NCBI RefSeq assembly: GCF_900102965.1
Contig: NZ_FNGM01000012.1
Location: 101,824-159,357, forward strand
Reading direction: 5' to 3'
Source of the DNA: Paenibacillus jilunlii
Lineage (GTDB): Bacteria; Bacillota; Bacilli; Paenibacillales; Paenibacillaceae
DNA length: 57,534 nt
A program made the translations under genes and the position numbers. Shown piece after piece: positions 33,866 to 42,989 of the stretch. The notes under the pieces were generated by a model. It did not search any database, was not told the DNA's origin, and saw only the letters and a program-made list of their open reading frames with translations. Numbering within the stretch: position 1 is the first letter of the stretch; each line of letters starts with the position of its first letter.

Positions 33866-35239
33866 TTACGAAATAAACTGCTGCAGAGCGATATCTTCCC
33901 ACTCCAGTGTAATACGGATATTGTCTTCTTCCACCAGCTCCGAGCCGGTCTGCACTTCAATGAACTCCACATCTGTCAGCGCCAGAATGGCATGTTTTGT
34001 TCCTTCCGGTATGCGGACTACATCCCCTGCTTTCACATTATGCATCTTCTCATTCAGCACAATGCTTGCCTCGCCGCTGACGATCGTCCAGATTTCACTG
34101 CGTTTATGATGCAGCTGATAGCTGATGTTTTTACCTTCGGATATAAAAATCCGCTTGGTCAGCACTTCATTGCCCTCATCGTACTTCACATAATCAATAA
34201 CCTTATAGTGACCCCAGCGGCGCTCCTCGTACATCGGTCTTTGTTCAAAAGACTTCAGCACTTCCTTGATGCGCGGGCTTTCCGTTTTGTGGGTCACCAG
34301 AATGCCGTCCGGGCTGGCTGCGATGATCAGGTCTTTCGCTCCGATTACTGTGACCGGAATGTCCAGCTCATTGATCAGGCAGGTCCCTTCGGAATCGGCG
34401 GTCACGAAGCCTTTGCCCACGTGGTTGCTGCTCATTTCCTCGGTGAGGGTATTCCATGTGCCAAGATCCTTCCAGAACCCGGCGTACGGCTGAACGACGA
34501 TATTCTCCTCTTTTTCCACCACTTCGTAGTCAAAGCTGATGGATGACAGCAGTTTATACTGCTTTTGCAGTTCCTCATAGTTCAAAGGCAGACCTTTGCG
34601 CTGCAAAATATCCAGCAGATAACCCAGGCGGAATGCGAATACTCCGCAGTTCCACAGTGCTCCCCGGCTGATCAGCTCTTCGGCCTGTGCGCGGTCCGGC
34701 TTCTCCTGGAAATGGCTCACCTGCATATAACCGCTTGCCGCCGCCTCATCGCTGGTAGGAATAATATAGCCGTATTTCTCGGATGCAAGCTCAGGGACCA
34801 CACCCATCAGCGCCAGATTTGCGCCGCTTTCCTGCATCGTTGCCTCAAGCTGGACGACGGTTTCAAAAAATGAAGCCTCCACATACGGATCGACGGGGAG
34901 AATAGCCACGGTCTCACTTGGAGACACCCCTGCCATTGAATACAGGTAAGCTGCAGTCAGAGCAATGGCCGGGAAGGTATCGCGGCGCTCCGGCTCCACA
35001 ATGATTGGCACCTCTGCGCCGAGCTGGCTCTGAATCATTTCGACTTGGCTGCGGCCGGTAGCCAAATACGAGGAATCCGCCATGCCTGTCTCCTGAAGTT
35101 GTCTCCATACCCGCTGTACCATGGATTCCGGTTCGCCCGCCGGGCTTTGCAGCACCTTCAGAAATTGCTTGGAACGGGAATCATTGGACAACGGCCAGAG
35201 CCGTTTACCAGAACCGCCAGATAGAAGTACCAGTTTCAT
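33866..35239 (-). CDS. manC: Mannose-1-phosphate guanylyltransferase (GDP-mannose pyrophosphorylase)
   Basis: A cytosolic enzyme of 457 residues that makes GDP-mannose from GTP and mannose-1-phosphate. The N-terminal nucleotidyltransferase domain shows LLSGGSGKRLWPLS at the start, the EPERRDTFPAIALTA substrate segment and FQEKPDRAQAEELI. The last about 110 residues form the cupin (mannose-6-phosphate-isomerase-like) domain of type II enzymes (RWGHYKVIDY, SYQLHHKRSEIWTIVSGEA, VRIPEGTKHAI). The start is supported by GGAGGG. It is the last gene of the EPS operon, after UDP-glucose dehydrogenase; its product would supply mannosyl donors for the glycosyltransferases upstream. Confidence 0.94.
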   Translation of the reverse strand: MKLVLLSGGSGKRLWPLSNDSRSKQFLKVLQSPAGEPESMVQRVWRQLQETGMADSSYLATGRSQVEMIQSQLGAEVPIIVEPERRDTFPAIALTAAYLYSMAGVSPSETVAILPVDPYVEASFFETVVQLEATMQESGANLALMGVVPELASEKYGYIIPTSDEAAASGYMQVSHFQEKPDRAQAEELISRGALWNCGVFAFRLGYLLDILQRKGLPLNYEELQKQYKLLSSISFDYEVVEKEENIVVQPYAGFWKDLGTWNTLTEEMSSNHVGKGFVTADSEGTCLINELDIPVTVIGAKDLIIAASPDGILVTHKTESPRIKEVLKSFEQRPMYEERRWGHYKVIDYVKYDEGNEVLTKRIFISEGKNISYQLHHKRSEIWTIVSGEASIVLNEKMHNVKAGDVVRIPEGTKHAILALTDVEFIEVQTGSELVEEDNIRITLEWEDIALQQFIS

Positions 35240-35392
35240 AAGTGAACCCTCCTATTTATGTGTTGTCGCGTGAATATCGGATTGTTATTGTGAGCTGCTG
35301 CCGGGTGGCTTTCGCATGAAAGGCAGGAATGTCACTGACGCATTAAGTTGCATGACAATACTTCAGGTCGGCTGTTACGGGAGTCTCTGCAA

Positions 35393-35513
35393 GGAATGTT
35401 TGGACTTCCGGCCGCTGTTGTCCCCAGATTTCTTGAAACGAACCGCTTTTAGCGGTTGAAATCCGGTGACAAAGGCGGACGCATTCGCTCTTCCAGTTCC
35501 AAAATTCCTCTCC
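35393..35513. repeat. Dispersed long-hairpin element, copy 2
   Basis: The compact form of the element: GGAATGTTTGGACTTCCGG, then TGTTGTCCCCAGATTTC, an inner hairpin AACCGCTTTTAGCGGTT, GAAATCCGGTGACAAAG, and GCATTCGCTCTTCCAGTTCC with AAAATTCC. The two halves are largely complementary, so the whole unit can fold into one long hairpin. It lies in the 417-base gap between ugd and manC in the EPS operon; the rest of that gap shows only short weak hairpins. Confidence 0.85.
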
Positions 35514-35656
35514 GTTCCTCCCTTAACAGCTTCCCCGGCAGCATTTTCTCTGACGAAAAGCCACAGTGACTTCTTAGACCATCAATTGCTTCACCCGGCA
35601 GGCGAAGCTCCCTGCCAAAGATCCGGCATTGCCGCTTGTTTGGCGGCAGTTAAAAC

Positions 35657-36997
35657 TTAGATTGCACCGGCTACGCTGGGGGAGTAGCCGCTGAGGCCCC
35701 CCATTTGCGGGCGTCCGACAGAATGGTATTCAAAGCCCGTTCCCTCGATCTGCTCTTTGGAGTAGACGTTGCGTCCGTCGATCAGCACCTGGCGGCGCAT
35801 GCTCTCCGCAAGCTTGTGCAGATCGATGTCCTTGAACACGCTCCAGTCGGTCAGCAGGCAGACCGCGTCGCTGCCTTCCGCGGCTTCTTCCGGCAGGCCG
35901 CACCAGCGCAGCTGCGGATGATCGTATTGCTGTCTGAAGTTCTCCGCAGCAATCGGATCATACAGCTTCACTGTTGCGCCTTCGGCCACCAGGCTCTCAA
36001 CAATTTCACGGGCCGGGGCTTCGCGGACATCGTCGGTGTTCGGCTTAAAGGCCAGGCCCCAGATGCCGATTACTGCACCGCGCAGGCTGCCAAGCGATTC
36101 ATGCAGCTTCGAGATGATCATGAAACGCTGGTCTTTGTTCACCTCGACCACCGATTTCAGCAGCTTGAACTCGTAGTCCACATTGCCTGCAATTTGAATC
36201 AGCGCATTGGTGTCTTTCGGGAAACAGGAGCCTCCATAACCGATACCGGCCTGCAGGAAGGTTGAGCCGATCCGCCGGTCCATTCCCATGCCTTCTGCTA
36301 CCTCGGTTACATCAGCTCCCACTTTTTCGCAAATATTGGCGATCTCGTTAATGAAGGAGATCTTCGTTGCCAGAAAAGCATTCGACGCATATTTGATCAT
36401 TTCTGCACTGCGGATATCTGTTACGAACACATTTTCCGTGAAGCCCTGGTGAAGCTGGCGCATTGCAGGCTCAAGCTCCGGGTTATCCAGTCCGATAACA
36501 ATCCTGTCCGGATGGAGTGTGTCCTGAATCGCCGAGCCTTCACGCAGGAATTCAGGAGCGGAGACGATATCGAAGGGATGATTGGTGTGGGAGGCGATAA
36601 TTTTGCGGATTTTTTCATTTGTACCCACAGGAACGGTTGACTTGGTCATAACGATTTTGTAGCCTTCCATCGCCTGGGCGATTTCCGTAGCTGCACCCTC
36701 AATATATCTCAGATCTGCTTCACCGCCCGGAAGGGAAGGCGTCCCTACCGCGAGAATGACGATATCAGACCGGCGCACCGATTCGTGAAGATCCGAGGAG
36801 AAGGATAATCTGCCTTCCCGCAAATTCATTTCAATCAGTGCTTCAATACCTGGCTCATAGATAGGAGATTCCATCTGGCTGAGCTTTTTGATCTTCTCCT
36901 CATCCTTATCCACGCAAATTACATGATTACCATTCAGTGTAAAACATACGCCAGAGACAAGACCGACATAGCCGGTACCGATTACTGCCAGTTTCAT
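35657..36997 (-). CDS. ugd: UDP-glucose 6-dehydrogenase
   Basis: A cytosolic NAD-dependent enzyme of 446 residues that oxidises UDP-glucose to UDP-glucuronate in two steps. It has an N-terminal Rossmann motif (VIGTGYVGLVSG), KSTVPVGT, SAPEFLREGSA, the central dimerisation helix (AEMIKYASNAFLATKISF), and the catalytic cysteine Cys258 in GYGGSCFPKD. GLAFKPNTDDVREAP lies in the C-terminal domain. Length and motifs are those of TuaD/Ugd. It uses UDP-glucose made by the GalU of the same locus, predicting a uronic acid in the polymer. GDP-mannose dehydrogenase is a related alternative, but the overall sequence favours UDP-glucose. Confidence 0.95.
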   Translation of the reverse strand: MKLAVIGTGYVGLVSGVCFTLNGNHVICVDKDEEKIKKLSQMESPIYEPGIEALIEMNLREGRLSFSSDLHESVRRSDIVILAVGTPSLPGGEADLRYIEGAATEIAQAMEGYKIVMTKSTVPVGTNEKIRKIIASHTNHPFDIVSAPEFLREGSAIQDTLHPDRIVIGLDNPELEPAMRQLHQGFTENVFVTDIRSAEMIKYASNAFLATKISFINEIANICEKVGADVTEVAEGMGMDRRIGSTFLQAGIGYGGSCFPKDTNALIQIAGNVDYEFKLLKSVVEVNKDQRFMIISKLHESLGSLRGAVIGIWGLAFKPNTDDVREAPAREIVESLVAEGATVKLYDPIAAENFRQQYDHPQLRWCGLPEEAAEGSDAVCLLTDWSVFKDIDLHKLAESMRRQVLIDGRNVYSKEQIEGTGFEYHSVGRPQMGGLSGYSPSVAGAI

Positions 36998-37001
36998 ACA
37001 A

Positions 37002-38102
37002 TCATCCTCCTTTTAGAAAATTGACGTAGGCCTGTTCCACATATTGCTTGAACTGAACCATAAACGCCTGTTCATCGAATTTACGCGCATGGCCCATGAT
37101 CTGCCCAATGTCCCACGCATAGGACTCCACTTCATAAATGGCCTTAAGTAAATCATCAACTTCCTGACGCTGGAAGAATACACCGTTGACATAAGGAACG
37201 ATGGTATCCAGCGCCCCTCCGGCCTGATAGGCAATAACCGGTCTTCCTGCAGCATTGGCCTCAAGCGGTGTGATGCCGAAATCCTCTTCACCGGGAAAAA
37301 TAAACGCCCGGCACTTCGACATCAGCCCCGTCACCTCCGCATCCTCCAGCCGGCCCAGAAATGATACATTGTCTTTGGCCATGCCTTCCAGACGCTTGCG
37401 GTCAGGGCCGTCGCCGACGATGAACAGCTTCAGCCCGTTGCGGTTGAAGGCTTCCACCGCCAGGTCAATCCTTTTGTAAGAGACCAGCCGGGACACGATC
37501 AGATAGTAATCGCCTATAGAAGACGAACTGCTGAAGCGTGCGGTGTTGATCGGCGGAAAAATCACATCCGCATCCCGGTGATAGTAATTCTGAATCCGTG
37601 TTTTGACCACGGAGGAGTTGGCGACAAACTGGTTTACATTTTTGGAAGTCCGCTGGTCCCAATTCTTCAGCCGCTGCATGTAGACCTTGAGCAGCCTTTT
37701 GAACAATCCGGAATTGCTTTGCCGCTCCATGTAAGTGTCATAGTCCCAGGCAAACCGCATCGGGGTATGACAGTAGCAAAGATGAAACGTGGACTCGGGC
37801 ACCTGTATGCTTTTCATGAAAGCACTGCTGGAACTCAGGACGATGTCATACCCGCGAAAGTCCAAATCACGGATGGCCATGGGATAAAGCGGCAGCACCC
37901 CTTTAAAGTTGGTCTTCACTCCCGGGATTTTTTGCAGCCAGGAGGCCCGGATATCCGCATCTTTGAGGTTTTCGGTCAGCCGGCTTCCGTTAAATACCGT
38001 CGTGAAGATTGGAGCATCCGGATACATGTGGTGGAATACCTCCACTACTCTTTCCGCCCCGCCCATTTGGATTAAGTAATCGTGCGCTATCGCAATTTTC
38101 AT
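37002..38102 (-). CDS. GT4 glycosyltransferase, WbaZ-like
   Basis: A cytosolic retaining glycosyltransferase of 366 residues. The N-terminal domain begins MKIAIAHDYLIQMGGAERV, a start common in WbaZ-type mannosyltransferases. The GT-B C-terminal domain has YYLIVSRLVSYKRIDLAVEAF, FLGRLED and the EX7E region PGEEDFGITPLEANAAGRP. The ATG at 38102 has GAGG upstream; 13 upstream codons are dispensable. It is four bases before ugd and inside the EPS operon. Given GDP-mannose production in the same operon, transfer of mannose is plausible, but the donor is not proven. Confidence 0.85.
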   Translation of the reverse strand: MKIAIAHDYLIQMGGAERVVEVFHHMYPDAPIFTTVFNGSRLTENLKDADIRASWLQKIPGVKTNFKGVLPLYPMAIRDLDFRGYDIVLSSSSAFMKSIQVPESTFHLCYCHTPMRFAWDYDTYMERQSNSGLFKRLLKVYMQRLKNWDQRTSKNVNQFVANSSVVKTRIQNYYHRDADVIFPPINTARFSSSSSIGDYYLIVSRLVSYKRIDLAVEAFNRNGLKLFIVGDGPDRKRLEGMAKDNVSFLGRLEDAEVTGLMSKCRAFIFPGEEDFGITPLEANAAGRPVIAYQAGGALDTIVPYVNGVFFQRQEVDDLLKAIYEVESYAWDIGQIMGHARKFDEQAFMVQFKQYVEQAYVNFLKGG

Positions 38103-38202
38103 GTGAATCATCCTCAAAGTTTTATGGAGCAGCATCATCAAGTAGTGAACGTATGGATGTATTGGTTCCTGATTGGGCTTGAAGCTTTTGGCTTACCTGC
38201 GG

Positions 38203-39345
38203 TCAAGTCGCCGCGAGCAGCCCTTTATAGTAATCAACAATATCCTTGACCGTATTTTCGATGACAAAATGCTCTTTCACCCGCTTCATTCCACTGTCCG
38301 CCATCCGTCTTCGGTCTTCAGGATGGTTCAGCATCCAGGTGATAGAGTCTGCAAGTACGACTGGGTCCCCAGGCTGGATCAGCAGTCCCGTTACACCGGG
38401 AACCACAATCTCTACCGGTCCGCCTTCATTGGAGGCAATCACCGGCAGTCCAGCCGCCATGCCTTCGACAATCACCTGGCCGAACGGTTCAGGCGTTATC
38501 GAGGTATGAATCAGCAAATCAGCTTTGCTCATAAGGCCTTGTATATCTTCCACATGACCCAGCAGGCTGACATTGGTCAGCTTATCCTGCTGCATCTTCT
38601 GAATTAATTCGTTTTTGTATGCCTCTTCTCCGAACAGGGCATCCCCGGCCAGCCAGAACTTCACGCGGCTGTCGTTCTTAAAAGCCTTGGCAGCTTCCAG
38701 CACAATATGTTGGCCTTTCCACTGCGCCAGCCGGCCTACCAGCAGGACGTTGAAGTCTTTCTGCTGCTCCCGTTTGCCGATTCCTTCACCAATCGCTTTG
38801 GCAAAAGCGGAGTACACGACCAGCGTTTTCTTGGTACGGGGCAGCTCCAGCGCATTCAGCGTGGAATGCGAATTCGCAATGACACCGTTCGGCAGCAGGC
38901 GTGACAGCAGCCGGATCGCCTTGGCGACAACCGGCTTGAGGTAAGGGGCACCGATGTGATCCCGGATATGCCAGATTAGCGGCACCCCTGCTTTTTTGGC
39001 GGCAACGGCTCCGTAGAATGCCGATTTCAGGGAGTTGGTATGCACACAATCCACTTTCTCCTGCTTGAGAATAGGAGCCAGCTTGCGGCCGTAAGCCAGC
39101 AGTCCCAGCGCAGCAGCCGGAGCACCCAGGTTGACGGCATTCCGGCCGCGGTTGCGGATGCTCTCATCCAGCGGGATGACACGGACATCAATGCCTTTCT
39201 CCCGGAGGCGTTCGGCCAATGCGCCTTCCTCGGCGAGGATCACAAGCGGCTCGATCTGATTGCCGATGTTGGTAAGAATGTTGAACAAGGCTACCTCTCC
39301 GCCGCTCCATTTGGCGGTGTGATCGATATAAGCAACTTTTAGCAT
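38203..39345 (-). CDS. GT4 glycosyltransferase
   Basis: A GT-B fold sugar transferase of 380 residues. The N-terminal glycine-rich loop (KWSGGEVALFNIL) and C-terminal donor-binding motifs (VLLVGRLAQWKGQHIVLEAA, LLGHVEDIQGLMSKADLLIH, PFGQVIVEGMAAGLPVIASNEGG) are those of family GT4. It overlaps the upstream GT4 gene by seven bases and is followed by 100 bases before the WbaZ-like gene. It would add one residue of the EPS repeat unit on the inner membrane face. Donor and linkage are unknown. Confidence 0.87.
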   Translation of the reverse strand: MLKVAYIDHTAKWSGGEVALFNILTNIGNQIEPLVILAEEGALAERLREKGIDVRVIPLDESIRNRGRNAVNLGAPAAALGLLAYGRKLAPILKQEKVDCVHTNSLKSAFYGAVAAKKAGVPLIWHIRDHIGAPYLKPVVAKAIRLLSRLLPNGVIANSHSTLNALELPRTKKTLVVYSAFAKAIGEGIGKREQQKDFNVLLVGRLAQWKGQHIVLEAAKAFKNDSRVKFWLAGDALFGEEAYKNELIQKMQQDKLTNVSLLGHVEDIQGLMSKADLLIHTSITPEPFGQVIVEGMAAGLPVIASNEGGPVEIVVPGVTGLLIQPGDPVVLADSITWMLNHPEDRRRMADSGMKRVKEHFVIENTVKDIVDYYKGLLAAT

Positions 39346-40532
39346 CCTGCTGCCACACCCTTTCCCAAAGTTTCAAGGAATACGGATTCCACTTGGTCGC
39401 CTACATGCTGCCAGGTGTATTTCTCAAGCACATGATTTCGGCATTCATCCCGGCCCGGCAGCAGCTTGCGGTTGCTCAGCATGTGGATCATGCCTTCCGC
39501 CATGTCGTCGCTGGTTGAGCCTTTGAACAGCAGCTCCGGCCGGAAGCCCTGCAGAATTTCCTTGTTGCCGCCCACCGGCGTTGCCATCACCGGAAGCCCG
39601 GAGGAAAGCGCCTCAACCGTGATCAATCCGAATCCCTCCAGCGCCTGGGAAGGGACTACGAACATGTCCGCTGCCTGATAGTAGGACGCCAGCTCATGAT
39701 CTGGAATGTAGCCCAGCAGCCTTACTTTGTTGGCGAGTCCATAATCGGAGATTTTTTCTTCCAGCTCTCCGCGCAGCGGCCCTTTGCCGCCGATCAGCAG
39801 AATCGCATTCGGGAACCGCTCGGACACCTGCTTCCAGGCTTCCAGCAGCTGCAGCAGCCCCATCCGGTTCATCAGCCGTCTTACGGTCAGCACCGTGGTG
39901 GCTCCCTCCGGAAGATTCAGCGTCCGCCGGATTGCCAGCCGGTTAGCGGCGGGCACGAACCGTTCCACATTCGCCGCCCCCGGAATAACGGTGATCTTGT
40001 GCAGCGGCACCCCGTGCAGGCTGTGCAGCATGTCGCGGAAATATTCGCTGAGCACGATGAATTTATCCGCAAGCTTGTAAGCTTTATGTTCAATGGATTT
40101 GGCAATCGTTGTTTTGACCCGGTGCTTGATGCCCTGGCCTTCGATCTTCATCTCTTCATTCCATGGGCCATGGAAGGTCATCACCACCGGAATTCCGCGT
40201 TTCTTGGCCTCAATCGCCGGGCCGATTCCGTATGGCGCAAAGTGGGAATAGAGAATATCGATCCGGCCGCTGCCGTTCCCCATCAGGTCCGCCGCCTTGC
40301 GCTGGAACGCATCCTTGCGCTTCCAGATCGTCTGCTTCGGGTCTCCCGCGTTATGGATAATCAGCTCTTTGGGAGTGGATGGCGTTTCCTGACTGCAGAT
40401 CAGCGCATGCACTTTGTTGCGTGAAGAGAGCTGCTCACACACGGATTTGAAATAAGTATTAAGTCCGCCTGGCTGTAAAGAGGGCCAGCTAAGGCCGGTC
40501 GTCATAATGTTCAAACCGTCACTGTACGGCAT
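39339..40532 (-). CDS. GT4 glycosyltransferase
   Basis: A GT-B fold glycosyltransferase of 397 residues. The N-terminal domain has PSLQPGGLNTYFKSVCEQL, an acceptor-side glycine loop. The C-terminal domain has TVLTVRRLMNRMGLLQLLEAW, LLGYIPDHELASYYQAADMF and the donor-binding QALEGFGLITVEALSSGLPV. The start codon has GGGGAGA upstream and overlaps the preceding GT2 gene by 14 bases, indicating a tightly packed operon. The sugar donor is unknown. Confidence 0.87.
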   Translation of the reverse strand: MPYSDGLNIMTTGLSWPSLQPGGLNTYFKSVCEQLSSRNKVHALICSQETPSTPKELIIHNAGDPKQTIWKRKDAFQRKAADLMGNGSGRIDILYSHFAPYGIGPAIEAKKRGIPVVMTFHGPWNEEMKIEGQGIKHRVKTTIAKSIEHKAYKLADKFIVLSEYFRDMLHSLHGVPLHKITVIPGAANVERFVPAANRLAIRRTLNLPEGATTVLTVRRLMNRMGLLQLLEAWKQVSERFPNAILLIGGKGPLRGELEEKISDYGLANKVRLLGYIPDHELASYYQAADMFVVPSQALEGFGLITVEALSSGLPVMATPVGGNKEILQGFRPELLFKGSTSDDMAEGMIHMLSNRKLLPGRDECRNHVLEKYTWQHVGDQVESVFLETLGKGVAAGC

Positions 40533-41373
40533 AGCTTCTCTCCCCTTTTTTCTCTTTTTCCGCCTGGCCCAGTGCGTTGTGCCGGGCCAGTCTGCCGGAG
40601 CTGTTCAATTCGTAATGCTTGAAGCCGACCATGAATTCATACATCACCCAGAAAATGGATACCGCAAACCCTGAGATGCCTTTCTTGAACAGGCCATGCA
40701 GGAAATACTTCTGTAAGAAACGAGCCGGCGGGCGAAGCAGTAAGTGGCTGATCTTAAAGGGCTTGCCGCTGGCAAAGGCAGCCTGCGCTTCGAGATCGGT
40801 ATATTTGTTGAAGCGGGCGACATGGTCATTGATGCTGCGGAATCCCTGATGCCAGAGTACCCCGTTCAATTTGACCGTTTTTTCCTCCGATACCTCAGGC
40901 ATTTCGTGCACCAGGCTGTTGCGGATGCCGTATTCCTTGCGGTTATAGAGGCGCACCAGGTACTCCCCTTTGTCCAGCCATCTGCCCAGGAAATCACCGA
41001 TCCGGTACAGCGAAAAGGCTACCGCCCTGTCTGTAAGCCCCGGCTTGCGGTCCAGAATGTCCTGCGCCAGCTCCTCGCTGACCACTTCGTCGGTATCAAT
41101 CAGGAAGACCCAATCATGGACGGCGCGTTCCACTCCGAATTCCCTTTGCTTCGCATATCCCGGCCAGGGGTTGACGAACACCCGGCAGTCCAAACTTTCG
41201 GCGAGTTGCACCGTCCCGTCTTTGCTCCCCCCGTCGATTACAACCACCTCATCGGCGAACAACCGGCAGGACTGAATTGCTTTGGATATTCGAACTTCGT
41301 CATCCTGAGCAATGATGACAGCCGATATCGGGTAACTGCCCGGGCCGCCAAGCACGCTTTTCACTGAATCCAT
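40519..41373 (-). CDS. GT2 glycosyltransferase, WaaE/KdtX-like
   Basis: A GT-A fold inverting glycosyltransferase of 284 residues. The nucleotide-sugar-binding start (ISAVIIAQDDEVRISKAIQSC), VVVIDGGSKDGTVQLAE, and the metal-binding region FLIDTDEVVSEEL match the WaaE/KdtX-like group, which often adds glucose. A C-terminal hydrophobic segment (about 240-262) may sit at the membrane. The ATG at 41373 is set by AAGGAGG upstream; the longer form lacks such a site. Copy 3 of the dispersed hairpin element lies just upstream, within the operon. Confidence 0.86.
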   Translation of the reverse strand: MDSVKSVLGGPGSYPISAVIIAQDDEVRISKAIQSCRLFADEVVVIDGGSKDGTVQLAESLDCRVFVNPWPGYAKQREFGVERAVHDWVFLIDTDEVVSEELAQDILDRKPGLTDRAVAFSLYRIGDFLGRWLDKGEYLVRLYNRKEYGIRNSLVHEMPEVSEEKTVKLNGVLWHQGFRSINDHVARFNKYTDLEAQAAFASGKPFKISHLLLRPPARFLQKYFLHGLFKKGISGFAVSIFWVMYEFMVGFKHYELNSSGRLARHNALGQAEKEKKGERSYAVQ

Positions 41374-41415
41374 GAAGGTATCCTCCTTTTTCAGTCCAGT
41401 GTTTGTCGTCAATTC

Positions 41416-41536
41416 GGGAAATGTTTGGGCTTCCGATCGCTGTTGTCTTCTGATTTCTTTATTTCAGGCCGCACTCGCGGTTGAAATCAGAAGACAAAGG
41501 CGAACGCTAACGCTTCTACAGCTCCAAACTTTCCCT
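41416..41536. repeat. Dispersed long-hairpin element, copy 3
   Basis: It begins GGGAAATGTTTGGGCTTCC, then TTGTCTTCTGATTTC, an inner CCGCACTCGCGG-like loop, GAAATCAGAAGACAA, and GCTAACGCTTCTACAGCTCC. The TTGTCTTCTGATTTC arm pairs perfectly with GAAATCAGAAGACAA. In copies 1 and 2 the right arm is GAAATCCGGTGAC, so the differences in this copy are compensated on both sides. It lies between the flippase and GT2 genes of the EPS operon. Confidence 0.85.
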
Positions 41537-41609
41537 ACTTTCCTCTCACACTGTCCTTTTTTCTTTTAAGCAAAACGTAGCTCACAGGTTACACTGTTCG
41601 CTGCCAAGC

Positions 41610-42989
41610 TTAGGTATCCATAGGTTTTTTGCGGATATAAGAATTCATCGTTGTCTTCATCCACTGAATGTCATCCCCGTTAATCAGCAGGCGGGGCAGT
41701 TTGACCTTCAGGTTGTATCTGATGTTAAGAATAATGAACAGGAAGCGGAGCACCGCCGAAGACAGCATTGCCACCCCTGCTCCGAACAAACCGAACTTCG
41801 GCACCAGCAGGAACAGCAGCGGGATCACCAGGATCAGTCCGACGCCCTGCAGGATCGATACAAACTTCGGCTTGCCGAGAGCCATGAACACCTGGGCCAG
41901 TATCAAGGTGCCACCGCTGATGGTCACTTCGAGCAGCAGCAGGCGGAACACCGTCAATGCAGTGTTGAAGTCCTTGCCGTACAGCAGCGGAATCACGAAG
42001 GGCGCTACCAGCATCAGGAACAGCGAGCCCAGCAGGGTACAGGTTGTGCTGATCCGGAAGGCTTTGAAGGTAAGGGCAATGGCCTGATCCTTGGACAGCT
42101 CAGAGGCTTTCGGAAAAAGCACTACGGTGATCGAGTTCGAGAAGAAGTTGACCATCCGCGAGAGACTGACCGCTACCGCATACAGCCCCAGATCGGCTGG
42201 CCGCAGCAGACCGGCGATAATGATCTGGTCGATATAGTAAGAGAACTGCCCGAGCAAGTCATTTCCGTATGAGCCGAGTCCGTAAGTGAACAGTCTTTTG
42301 AAATTCAGGTAAGCGTTATTCATCTTCACCCTGTAGGTGCGGAGCAGTGTAATCGTCATCCAGATGAAGATTGGAACGGACGGCACCAGGTACGCCAAGG
42401 CGGTTGTAAAAGGATTGATCGAGCGGGTCAGAATCAGAATTCCGATGGCCGCCAGCGTCAGCAGCGGAAGCAGATACCGCAGCCAATTGAACGTCTTGTA
42501 GTCGCCTCTGAACTGAAAAGCCGCATTGTTGATCTGTGATACCACAATCAGCGGACACAGGATCATCGAACACTGCGCGAACAGTACGACATTCGGGCTG
42601 AATGAATTCAGCCAGTAGGGAAGGACCACAATCCCGACAATCATAGCCAAGGTTCCAAATGCCAGAGCAATTAGCAGGGCCATCCGGTAGAGCACGCCTG
42701 CCTCTTCCGGATTCTTTTTGGCATTGTAGATCAGGGCCGAAGGAATACCGAAGCTCATGCTGAACGCCAGAAATTGTGACCAGTTCACCATAGCTGTCTG
42801 CTCCCCGCGTCCTGTAGGACCCAGGTAACGTGCGGTCAGCACACCCGTCAGCATATTAACCAATAGGATCAGCACGCTGACGAACATCGTCTTCACTGCG
42901 GCAGAACTGTTGTCTTTACTCTTGGTAAACCGCCGAAGCGAAGACCAGACTGTATTAGTGGGAAGTGATTTCGCGTTCAATGGCTGCAT
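41610..42989 (-). CDS. Polysaccharide flippase (Wzx/MATE-like)
   Basis: A membrane protein of 459 residues with about 12-14 helices, predicted to flip undecaprenyl-linked EPS repeat units across the membrane. The family start is readable (LVNMLTGVLTARYLGPTGRGEQTAMV), with GSYGNDLLGQFSYYIDQIIIAGLL and FPKASELSKDQA further on. The ATG at 42989 follows AAGGGA and overlaps the polymerase gene by 35 bases; a longer form would overlap more. It would supply substrates to the Wzy-like protein encoded next to it. Confidence 0.9.
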   Translation of the reverse strand: MQPLNAKSLPTNTVWSSLRRFTKSKDNSSAAVKTMFVSVLILLVNMLTGVLTARYLGPTGRGEQTAMVNWSQFLAFSMSFGIPSALIYNAKKNPEEAGVLYRMALLIALAFGTLAMIVGIVVLPYWLNSFSPNVVLFAQCSMILCPLIVVSQINNAAFQFRGDYKTFNWLRYLLPLLTLAAIGILILTRSINPFTTALAYLVPSVPIFIWMTITLLRTYRVKMNNAYLNFKRLFTYGLGSYGNDLLGQFSYYIDQIIIAGLLRPADLGLYAVAVSLSRMVNFFSNSITVVLFPKASELSKDQAIALTFKAFRISTTCTLLGSLFLMLVAPFVIPLLYGKDFNTALTVFRLLLLEVTISGGTLILAQVFMALGKPKFVSILQGVGLILVIPLLFLLVPKFGLFGAGVAMLSSAVLRFLFIILNIRYNLKVKLPRLLINGDDIQWMKTTMNSYIRKKPMDT

